Shown here in pieces: positions 38,141 to 46,600 of a stretch of 64,000 nucleotides of DNA. A program made the translations under genes and the position numbers. Under the pieces are notes generated by a model. That model made no database searches. It saw only the letters and a list, made by a program, of their open reading frames with translations, and was not told the origin of the DNA. The stretch is from Lentisphaerota bacterium (GTDB lineage Bacteria; Verrucomicrobiota; Lentisphaeria; Oligosphaerales; JABHEG01): positions 1 through 64,000 of the forward strand of contig JABHEG010000222.1 of assembly GCA_018676675.1 (NCBI GenBank), in the 5' to 3' direction. Each line of letters opens with the position of its first letter. Position 1 is the stretch's first letter.

Positions 38141-38682
38141 CCCTCTGTCCCTCCCCCACTGACACTCACAACCCGTTGGGCCAACGTGTTTGCGTCCTTC
38201 GTGTCCACACGCCCGTCGTCATTGAGATCCCAGGCGGGAGCGAGGCGACGACCGCGCTCAACCGCCTGAGCCATCGCCAGGGCATCAAGAATGTCCAACC
38301 GACCATCGCCGTTCACGTCGGGCTCTGCCCTCCCCGGAGCATTTGCCACCGGGGCCGGCCCCGTCCGAGGGTTCAGGACCCAGAACGTCCCCAGGAGCAC
38401 CAACGCTGCCGCGGCGGCCGGGATAAGTCGACGACGAACCAAAACGAGAAACGGCGATCGCCTCTCGGATGTGCCCGCGATGGCCGCCAGCACGGCCCGA
38501 TCCACGTCCGCAAACAGCGCCGGATCTGAAGCGGGAAGATCGTTCAGGCTCCCTGCCAGGCTGTCGAGACGCGCAACCTGCTCCTGGCAGACCGCACACG
38601 CGGCAACGTGTTGGCAGACGTCAACGTCTGCTTCGCCGGTCCGATAGAGTTCCAGTTCGACAGTCTCAGGATGATCACTCAC
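38137..38682 (-). CDS. Anti-sigma factor with extracytoplasmic dockerin domain
   Basis: A 181-residue membrane protein in three parts. The N-terminal cytosolic region has a zinc-finger-like anti-sigma motif, CQHVAACAVC with His25, Cys29 and Cys32. One membrane span lies at about 87-104. The outer part ends in a two-repeat type I dockerin: DVNGDGRLDILDALAMAQ and DLNDDGRVDTKDANTLAQR (122-170), both EF-hand-like calcium loops. It should hold the ECF sigma factor encoded divergently at 39001-39510 until a signal reaches the dockerin. First gene of an operon with cohesin-like and VIT/VWA genes. The dockerin placement is unusual for an anti-sigma factor. Confidence 0.82.
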   Translation of the reverse strand: MSDHPETVELELYRTGEADVDVCQHVAACAVCQEQVARLDSLAGSLNDLPASDPALFADVDRAVLAAIAGTSERRSPFLVLVRRRLIPAAAAALVLLGTFWVLNPRTGPAPVANAPGRAEPDVNGDGRLDILDALAMAQAVERGRRLAPAWDLNDDGRVDTKDANTLAQRVVSVSGGGTEG

Positions 38683-38710
38683 AGTCGGCTCCTTTGCCTG
38701 ATATCACTCC

Positions 38711-38741
38711 CCTTAAACGGCACAACGTCAGGAAAGGTTCA
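38711..38741 (-). promoter_or_regulatory. Putative ECF-sigma promoter of the anti-sigma operon
   Basis: On the minus strand TGAACCTTT (38741-38733) and CGTTTAAGG (38719-38711) fit the ECF pattern AAC-N17-CGT, with the start codon about 29 nt downstream of the -10 element. This would let the neighbouring sigma factor drive expression of its own anti-sigma operon. The match is by consensus only. Confidence 0.5.
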
Positions 38742-38833
38742 TTGTTTCGTGCATTTTTCTTGACGAGCCTGGCCTTCGCCAGTTGATCTACCACTTACAT
38801 CTGAGGTCGTTACTGCCTTCGCGGGCCAGACCG

Positions 38834-38940
38834 GTCGCCGTCCAGAGGCCGCCTCCCAATTTGGAGGGGGGCGCCTGATTCAGTGTGGGAGGCGGCCTCC
38901 GGACGGCGACTGATTTGCGCTCAGATGGGGAGAAGTCACA
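38834..38940. repeat. Palindromic dispersed repeat, family A, copy 2, in the gap 38683-39000
   Basis: Arms 38834-38858 and 38886-38910 are complementary at 24 of 25 positions. Relative to the copy at 589-708 the element is inverted, and the loop and the 30-nt flank ending at 38940 are also conserved. It sits between the anti-sigma operon promoter and the sigma gene and may insulate the divergent transcripts. Confidence 0.85.
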
Positions 38941-39000
38941 CATAAGGGCAGTCCATGCCTTTCTTGGACTTTCCCCAAGTGCGGCATCAGATTCGCGTAC

Positions 39001-39510
39001 ATGTGTGAGGAACCAACAGACCCTGAGCTCGTGGAAGCCGCGAATAGCGGAGACCGCACAGCATTGGAGGCGCTATACCGGCGACACCGGGACTGGGTCT
39101 ATGGGCAGGCGTTCCGTGCCTGCGGCAGCCGGGAGGATGCCCTCGACATCACTCAACAGGTATTCATCTACTTCCTGGGCAAATTCCCCGGCCTGGAACT
39201 TCGCTGCCAAGTCCGGACGCTCCTCTACCCCGTCATCCGCCACCGCGTTGCAGACCTGATGCGACAACGTGACCGGCGGGAAAGTGTGAAATCGGGACTC
39301 GTGGCGGAAGACGGTCAGCAGCGAACGCCGGATAGCGACACGGTCGAGGATCTTGTCGCAACCCTCCCGCCTCCTCAGCGAGACGTCCTCCTCCTGCGCT
39401 TCACCCAGGGACTCCGCCTTGCGGAAATCGCGACCAGACTCGGAATCCCCCCCGGCACCGTCAAGTCACGCCTCCACAACGCACTGGAGAAGCTCAGGCG
39501 AACGCTGTAA
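39001..39510 (+). CDS. ECF-family RNA polymerase sigma factor
   Basis: A 169-residue sigma factor. Region 2 is ALEALYRRHRDWVYGQAFRA with DALDITQQVFIYF, and region 4 is LPPPQRDVLLLRF with GIPPGTVKSRLHNALEKLRR, a normal helix-turn-helix. Region 3 is absent, as in all ECF factors. Start at ATG 39001 is plausible but the ribosome site is weak. It is divergent from the anti-sigma operon, separated by 318 nt that hold a family A hairpin and an ECF-like promoter facing the other way. Confidence 0.92.
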   Translation: MCEEPTDPELVEAANSGDRTALEALYRRHRDWVYGQAFRACGSREDALDITQQVFIYFLGKFPGLELRCQVRTLLYPVIRHRVADLMRQRDRRESVKSGLVAEDGQQRTPDSDTVEDLVATLPPPQRDVLLLRFTQGLRLAEIATRLGIPPGTVKSRLHNALEKLRRTL

Positions 39511-39671
39511 GGGCCGTGCCCCCTCCGAGGAGGTCGTCTTCTCATGCCGCTGCGACGCTACAGCGCGGTGGCTATCCTGCACGCCTCGAGGTAACGTAGG
39601 CAACCGGGTCCGGACCTGACTGACCCACAAGCCAACGCAAAGCGGCACGCCGCAGGAATGGGAGTGAAGAG

Positions 39672-40982
39672 GTGCATCGTCCCATAGAACGCAGGAGAAT
39701 TCCGCTGGTCGTCCTTGCCTTGACTCTCTCCTTAGGCCAGGTCCCGGCTGCCCCCGGAAACGCTGTACTGCTCACGGTCGCCCAGGACGGCAGCGGGGAC
39801 TACAACGGACGGACGGAGCAACCCATCCAGAACGCGGTCGATGCGGCCCGGGACGGAGGCGGCGGAACGGTCGTTGTTCGCCCGGGAACGTACGTGCTGA
39901 ACCGAGGGCTGGACCTTGCAGGCCGAAACAACGTGCTGGTTCAGGGGGAGCCAGGCGTCGTGCTCAAGCTGGCTCCGCAGCGCATCGGCACAGTCGCGAG
40001 CGACGTGGTGGCAGGGGAAAAGATACTCCCGCTTGAGGACGCCTCCGGCTTCTTCCCCGGGGCCCGTATCGAGATCCGGGCAACCGGACGGACGAACATC
40101 ACCCCCTCCGGGAAAAAGCACGCCATTCCCTACGTGATGGCCGTCGTGGATCGCGTAGAGGGCAACGTTCTCCATCTCCAGACGCCGCTGAAGTACGCCG
40201 TACCCAGAGCAAGCGAGCTCAGCATGGTCTTCAATGCCATCAGCGTCCGAGGGAGAACTATTGATCTGGCCCTGACGGGCCTGACCATCGATATGAACCG
40301 CGATGAATGGCCACTGCCCCCCCTCAACCACACCTACCACTGCGGCGTCTTTGCCGCAGGGCCATATTCCTATGAGAAGGGACCGACGGGGCCACCAGTC
40401 GAGCTCTTCTACATCCTTGACTGCACCATCAAGAACGCCCATCACCGCGGGATCGCCTGGTACAGTGTCTGCCACGGAAAAGTGCATGGCTGCACGATCG
40501 AAAACACGCACGCCGAGGGTATCGACCTAGACCACTTCTGCTATTACTCCGAGGTGGTCAACAACCGCGTGCTGAACTGCCGAAACATCGAACTCAACGA
40601 CGCTTCCCACTGCCTCGTGACTGACAACACGATTGAGGACTGTGGCGTGGGAATCGTCATCTGGCAGTGGTGCAAACTGCCCGATCTCAACGTCAGGAAC
40701 CTGGTCCTCGGGAACACCATTCGAGGCGCAAAAGGAATCGGGATCCACTGCCGCACAGATGTGGACAACAACACCATCCGCAACAACACAGTCATCGGCA
40801 GCAGAGGAGCCGGCATTCGGCTGGAGGGAGCGGAGAACAGTGTTGCCCACAACACCGTGGAGGGTTCCGGTGGGAACGCCATCGAGATCTTGGGGGCCGG
40901 CAATGCGGTCCACTACAACCAGTGTGAAGGCAAGATCGTTGACACTGGGAAGGGGAACGACGTCGTGGAACGCGCCCCCTGA
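39672..40982 (+). CDS. Secreted right-handed beta-helix protein
   Basis: A 436-residue exported protein with a signal peptide (about 1-26) and a pectate-lyase-3-like start (IQNAVDAARDGGGGTVVVRP). The helix rungs from about 230 on are rich in Asn and His (NNRVLNCRNIELNDASHCLV, DNNTIRNNTVIGSRGAGIRL). It probably cleaves or binds pectin-like chains; the active residues are not evident. Starts with GTG at 39672 preceded by GGAG. The next two genes follow closely, giving a possible operon with a sulfatase. Confidence 0.82.
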   Translation: MHRPIERRRIPLVVLALTLSLGQVPAAPGNAVLLTVAQDGSGDYNGRTEQPIQNAVDAARDGGGGTVVVRPGTYVLNRGLDLAGRNNVLVQGEPGVVLKLAPQRIGTVASDVVAGEKILPLEDASGFFPGARIEIRATGRTNITPSGKKHAIPYVMAVVDRVEGNVLHLQTPLKYAVPRASELSMVFNAISVRGRTIDLALTGLTIDMNRDEWPLPPLNHTYHCGVFAAGPYSYEKGPTGPPVELFYILDCTIKNAHHRGIAWYSVCHGKVHGCTIENTHAEGIDLDHFCYYSEVVNNRVLNCRNIELNDASHCLVTDNTIEDCGVGIVIWQWCKLPDLNVRNLVLGNTIRGAKGIGIHCRTDVDNNTIRNNTVIGSRGAGIRLEGAENSVAHNTVEGSGGNAIEILGAGNAVHYNQCEGKIVDTGKGNDVVERAP

Positions 40983-41033
40983 CCAGACCACTCCCGAGGT
41001 GATCACACGATGGTTTTCAAGGAGAACACTGCC

Positions 41034-41891
41034 ATGCCAAACAAGCGTCTGATCCTACTCGGCCTGAACGCTCTGGCCAGGGCCCACGAACTGGACTACT
41101 TCGTGGACGGGCACCGCGGCGCCGGCATGGTGGCCGCGTACCTGCTGTGCGAGAACAACCGACTCGACGACCGCGCCTGCGAACGCATTGAGGAGATCAC
41201 CGACATCAACTGGATCTCAACCCCGCTGTGTGCGCCCTTCCCGGACACGCCGGCCCAACCGGACCGAATCGGCGAAATAGGCGAAGCGCTGGCCGAAGGC
41301 GGCGAGATTCTCCGTCAAGTCGGACACAACGCGATCTTCGCAATGATCGCCATCAAGGCCTTCCGTATGATGCCGGAAGCCGCCACTCCTGAACGCATCG
41401 AAGGTGTCTGCAGCATGATCCGGTCGTTCACCCCATGGCGCGACATCGAGCCGGCCCAGGACGTCGACCCTCCGCCCTTCAAAGATACGGCGGCCGCGGC
41501 TGAATTCGTGCTGCGGGAGGCATCGGATGCCGTCGACCGCTTCATCGGTTTCGGCCAGGGCTTTGCCGGACACATGTTGACCTTCGGCCAGGCGCTCGTG
41601 GAACTGGCCGCGATGGGCGATGTCGACTGGGCAGAAAGCTGCCGCTGCGCATTCCGCAAGTATGTCACGCTCACCCGAATCGGGCCGGAAGCAGACGGCA
41701 AACGCTTCCAGGACCATGCCGTCAGCGACTTGCGCCCGAACACGGCCGCCTACTGGAAAGCACGTGGTGACACCGCCGTAGGCATCGGGCACGCCTTCAA
41801 GTACCCCTACAGCTACTACGAGTTGCTCCGGCTTGCGGACAACGCAGCCTTGGCCGAAGCATGGGACCGCAAGGCCTACCACGTGTTCTGA
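41034..41891 (+). CDS. Unknown helical cytosolic protein
   Basis: A 285-residue protein with no signal peptide and no family that I recognise. It is predicted largely helical, with conserved-looking His-rich segments: HELDYFVDGHRGAG, VGHNAIFAMIA, GHMLTFGQALVEL and GHAFKYPYSYYELL. These could bind a metal or cofactor. ATG at 41034 has AAGGAG upstream; an ATG at 41010 also has a ribosome site and would add eight residues. It lies between a beta-helix gene and a sulfatase, 21 nt from the latter, so an accessory role in glycan use is likely. A role in sugar conversion is only a guess from context. Confidence 0.8.
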   Translation: MPNKRLILLGLNALARAHELDYFVDGHRGAGMVAAYLLCENNRLDDRACERIEEITDINWISTPLCAPFPDTPAQPDRIGEIGEALAEGGEILRQVGHNAIFAMIAIKAFRMMPEAATPERIEGVCSMIRSFTPWRDIEPAQDVDPPPFKDTAAAAEFVLREASDAVDRFIGFGQGFAGHMLTFGQALVELAAMGDVDWAESCRCAFRKYVTLTRIGPEADGKRFQDHAVSDLRPNTAAYWKARGDTAVGIGHAFKYPYSYYELLRLADNAALAEAWDRKAYHVF

Positions 41892-41912
41892 GCAACGGGG
41901 GAGCAATGACAC

Positions 41913-43388
41913 ATGCCCAGTACTGACCGCCCGAACGTCCTGATCATTATGTCTGACCAACACAGCCGACATTTCCTGGGCTGTTACGGCAACGACATCG
42001 TGCGAACTCCGCACCTCGATGCACTGGCCGCCAGGGGCATGCGTTTCGAGAGTGCGTATTGCCCATCGCCCTTGTGCGTCCCCAGTCGGATGAGCTTCAT
42101 GACCGGCCGGACGCCAAGCGCGAACCGCGTTTGGTCAAACAACGATGTGCTCAGTTCACGAATTCCGACCTGGGCCCATTCGTTGGGTGCAGCAGGCTAC
42201 GGAACAGCCTTGATCGGGCGGATGCACTTTGTGGGTGAGGATCAACGACACGGCTTTGAACACCGCCCCATCGGCGAGTACTTCCAGGCCCACCTGGGCG
42301 CCCCGCGCCTCGGAGGACCGCTCTTCAAGAAGATCAGTGGGGGAACGTCCGGCCAGTGCCGAATCAGTGTTGAGCAGGCAGGCTATGGACGAACGACCTA
42401 CCAGGCTTTCGACGACATGATCGGCGAAGCCACCTGCCGGTACCTGGAAGAGAAAGCCGTGGATTCCCCGGACAGACCGTTTGCCGCTGTCGCCGGTTTC
42501 GTGCTGCCGCATTGCCCGTTCTTCGCCCCCAAAGACCTCTTCGACCACTACTACGAACGGGTGGATATGCCTGTCCCGGGTGACGATAATCCCGATGAGA
42601 AGCCGCCCGCAATCCAACGCTTCAAGAAACTGCGCGGGATAGCAGAGCCGCTACCGATCGAACGCATCCGTATCGCCCGAGCCGCTTACTACGGCATGTG
42701 CGAGTATTTCGACCGCGTAGTCGGCCTGATTCTCGCCAAATTGACAGAAACTGGGCTCGAACGCAACACGTTGGTCATCTACGCTTCCGACCACGGTGAA
42801 GCCGCCGGGGAACATGGGTGCTGGTGGAAGAGCCACTACTACGAGGGAGCAGTCGGTGTTCCGCTCATCGCTGCACTGCCGGGTGTTGTGCCCGAGGGAC
42901 ATGTCTCCAACGCCGTCTGCAACCTCATGGATCTGGGGCCAACCGTGATCGAGATGGCAGGGGCAGATCCGTTGCCGGCAGTAGACGGTCATTCGTTATG
43001 GACGTTACTCAGGAACGGTGAAGACCCCGCTTGGCCGAACGAGACAGTCAGCGAGTTGCTTGGCGGCGTTGGCGATCCCCCCTCCCGCATGGTCCGCAGC
43101 GGCCCGTGGAAGCTGTTCGACTACGACGACGAGCACCCGCCGGTCCTGTACAACCTCGACGAGGACCCCCATGAGTTGGTCGACCTCGCCGACGTTGCGG
43201 AGTTCGCATCCGTCCGAGATGGGTTGCTCACGAGACTGCAGGACGGCTGGGATCCCCCCTTTGTTCGTCGTACAACGCTGGAGCGCGAACGCGACATGGC
43301 CCCCATCGTCCAGTGGGGAAAGGTCACTCACCCCCGACATCCCGACGTGCTGGCAATCCCTGATGTTGAGGATGTCACGTTTGTGTAG
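41913..43388 (+). CDS. Type I sulfatase
   Basis: A 491-residue sulfatase without a visible signal peptide. The metal site begins NVLIIMSDQHS. The active-site motif CVPSRMSFMTGR has Cys55, which must be converted to formylglycine. Further ligands are seen in YASDHGEAAGEHGCWWKSHYYEGA. It removes sulfate esters, presumably from a sulfated sugar or oligosaccharide inside the cell, given the missing signal. A formylglycine-generating enzyme or anaerobic sulfatase maturase is not in the window. Cotranscribed with the helical protein 21 nt upstream. Confidence 0.92.
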   Translation: MPSTDRPNVLIIMSDQHSRHFLGCYGNDIVRTPHLDALAARGMRFESAYCPSPLCVPSRMSFMTGRTPSANRVWSNNDVLSSRIPTWAHSLGAAGYGTALIGRMHFVGEDQRHGFEHRPIGEYFQAHLGAPRLGGPLFKKISGGTSGQCRISVEQAGYGRTTYQAFDDMIGEATCRYLEEKAVDSPDRPFAAVAGFVLPHCPFFAPKDLFDHYYERVDMPVPGDDNPDEKPPAIQRFKKLRGIAEPLPIERIRIARAAYYGMCEYFDRVVGLILAKLTETGLERNTLVIYASDHGEAAGEHGCWWKSHYYEGAVGVPLIAALPGVVPEGHVSNAVCNLMDLGPTVIEMAGADPLPAVDGHSLWTLLRNGEDPAWPNETVSELLGGVGDPPSRMVRSGPWKLFDYDDEHPPVLYNLDEDPHELVDLADVAEFASVRDGLLTRLQDGWDPPFVRRTTLERERDMAPIVQWGKVTHPRHPDVLAIPDVEDVTFV

Positions 43389-43462
43389 TGCGTCGCCTCC
43401 CGGAAGCCCCCAACGTGGGAGGCGGACCGTGTGCGGCGATCCCCCCGACAGGCAGTGACTCA

Positions 43463-43637
43463 CCTCTGACATGACTGGCGCACATCGCGTCAGAAGCCGG
43501 ACCGGTTGTAACTTCACCCGATCTGAGCACGAAACACACCATTGGGGGTGCCGCTTCTCCGTAAGCGGCCGGGCCGGTTGCGGAAAACCGGCGCTCCATC
43601 CATTTGGGAGTGGCTACATCCTCTGACATGACTGGCG
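43463..43637. repeat. Repeat B, copy 1, bounded by 18-bp direct repeats
   Basis: CCTCTGACATGACTGGCG occurs at 43463-43480 and again, perfectly, at 43620-43637. The 139 nt between them hold a copy of the TGTAACTTCACC module (43507-43518) and the B element, whose closest relative is at 57812-57958. The gap 43389-43659 has no gene and also carries a partial C-like module near 43417-43443. Confidence 0.85.
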
Positions 43638-43659
43638 GACCGTCGTCAAGGGCGACCGC

Positions 43660-46600
43660 TCACGGGACCGCGATCAGCAAGAGCTGATCCAGGGCCAAGC
43701 CGTCCTTGAGATTGGTCAGTCGAATGCGGTTTTTCCCGCTCTTGAGCATCAGCGCAACCGGCGTCGTTCCTCCGACTGTGAGGTACTCCCAGTTGTCACG
43801 CCCCGTGCAATATCCCCCCGTTGAGGGAAGGCGGATCTCGCGACAGGCCGGGGCGGGCGACTCGCCATTGAGCAGGAGTTCTCTGCGCGTATCCGGCGAG
43901 CCGGTCGCGTACTTCAGGACAAGGTGGTAGCGTCCCGGCTTCGGCGGCGTGATGGTCCACTCCAACCAGTGGCCGACGTTCATATGCCACCCCGTCACCA
44001 TGGGACCGGATGCCCCAACCCGATTGGCGGGGACCTTGACTGTCCCGCCGCCTTGCCCTGAAAACGCTTCAGCCTCGATCAGAAGAGCGCCCTTGCGGGA
44101 TGCCAACAGAAGCTCTCGTGGGGGGAGTCTGACAGTGGCTCGCGTGCGATCCACCAGTTTTCCTGACCTCAGGCACAGCTCAACGGTATGACTGCCCCCG
44201 GTCTCGTAGCGATGCGTGACGGGGTTCCCCTCGCCCGTGCTGCCGTCGCCGAAGTCCCACTGCCATTTGCGGGCGCCACCGGCTGGAGCGGACGATGCGG
44301 AGCCATCGAACGTGACCTCCATGGAGCCACCGAAGGTCTGCGGCACGCGGACGTCGAAACGAGCGACCGGAACAGGGGGATCATCGCGCAGTTTCTGCAG
44401 CATACCGAGAGAATGCGGCGCAACTCGTATCCGTTGCGAGAACGACTTCCCGAAGCCGCTGACCGCCTTAGTCCCGGTGTCTGTTCCCGCCAGCATGGTC
44501 CGGGCAAGCAACGGATCCCCCTGAAGGCCGTAGGCATAGCTGATCCCATCGAACAAGAGCAGGTTTGCCCAAGGGCCGGCGCTGGACTTCGGGCAGGATG
44601 TGTAGCGGAAGCCGTTGATCTCAGGCACCCACATGTCCTCGATCAAATACTTGGTGCCCTGACAGATGGCATCAGCCACAGCCGGATCACCCGTTTCCTG
44701 ATGGTAATGGCGCAGTCCGGTCAGTAGCACCCCGACCATGAAGCCCGCATTGCCGTAATGCGCCGGTGTGCACAGGCAGTGTCCGGGCACCATCATCCGT
44801 CGCCAGCCACCCCCGGGGACGCCCAATTCGGGATCAGGCGTGTGCCGCTCCAGCACGCGCTCAACAATGATCCGGCACGCATTGAGGTGGAACGGATCGC
44901 CGGTAGCCCGGTAAGCCGCCATGGAGAGAATCAAGTGCCAGCCCGGAATCCGGCAGTTGGTGAAGTCGTAGCTCGTCGTGTAATTGGTGTCATAGTTGTC
45001 CGCTATCATGCGAGCCGTGTCCAGCGAACGACGATCTCCAGTCAAGAAATAGTGATCGGTGTGCCCTTCGCACCACGTGTGTGAAACCGTGAATCCCCCA
45101 CGGGCCGTGCCTTGATTCCGCCCGGGCAACGGGCTCTTCGCGTAGTAGTTACCCACGTGCCCGATACAGTGGGCGTACGCTCGGCCCACGCGTTTCGCCT
45201 CACGATGGTAATGGACCGTGTCGATATCGCGGTTGTGCAGTTCCGCCTCCTCGCCTGCCCGGAAGAAGCGGTAGTCGCCGGACCTCGCGAACTGCAGGAA
45301 AAACCCGTGCTGCGTGTCGTACTCGATGTTCCCCCAGTTGATCATACGCTCCCCCCACCAATCCCCGAAATTGAGCTGCCCGTACTCGCGGTTGCGTTCA
45401 CGGTTGGCCTGGTATGTCTTCATGGCAGCGTTCACGCCGTCGTCATAGCCCCGGATGACAGAGCGCTCCGGATCAGTGACGGGGAACTCGCCAAACACCT
45501 TGGAGTCACGGAACCACTCGGGTGCCGGGGCCGCGTACAGCGGGCGGTCCAGCGCCGGGGATGTCCCATCCAGACCAATCCAGACTTCCTGTGTTTTGCT
45601 CATGCCTTGACGGAGCTTGTAGCGCCCATCGTCGAACCAGTAGAACAGTCGGTGCTCTTCCGGCTTGCCTGTCGCCCAGGCGTACTCATCGGGGGACAGC
45701 TTGGGAAGCAGGCCGATACTCGTCCCCTTCGACGTGACGTGGATGTCTTTCGGGTAGTTCTGCCACAGGTCACGCAGCAAAACTGGCCCGACAGCCCCTT
45801 CAAACCGCTTCCCCGTCCCCTGGCTGGAGTCGTAGTGATCATCAATGTGCTGGCGCACGAAAGCGTCGCTGCCGGTCAGCTCGGGCAGTTGCCACTGCAG
45901 GCTCTGCACCGACAGGAACTCACTCCCGGCAAAACAGTTCCCATAGCTGAACAGCACACGAACGTAGGGCAAGCCGGGGTATACATGAAGGCGCGCATCA
46001 TAGGCAAACACGTCCTGTCCTTCGTCTCCGCGAACACGTCCCTGAGCCCGGAACTCGGAACGCAATAGTCCCGCTGCCACGAGTTCACAGTCTGCGACAT
46101 CGACGGAGTGCGCCTTGCCCGCGGCATCGACCAGCGTAAGCCCCCCCAGGGCAGGAGGCACAGGAACGGTGGTTGTGGGCCACGGACGATTGATCGCCGG
46201 CCCGTACTCAACGGCATACTGCGGGGTGCCCCCCGGATGCCGGAAGTCGAGCAGAATCCAGCGCACACTGCCATCGGGCCAACGGCTGGTCGTGGAGGTC
46301 TGCGTCGCCACCGCGTTACCTTGCCCGTCGACAACCTGAACATCGCGATCGGAGCCCAAGACTCCCCTGGCGAATGGGATCCCGCAGGTGACCGGCCATG
46401 GCGCGGGGACATCGGCCGTTGGCGCGTGCAGTCGCAGCGGAACTCGTCCGGCCCGGGGCGTCGTCACGGCTGGAGGCAACTCCCATGTGTGCTGCTGCCA
46501 GCCGGAGTCGATCGTCTTGCCGCCCGGTGCTGTGGCAGTGATGCGGAAACGTCGCGCCCCGCCTCTAGCCACTCCGGGAACGGTCACCCGATGGTTGCAG

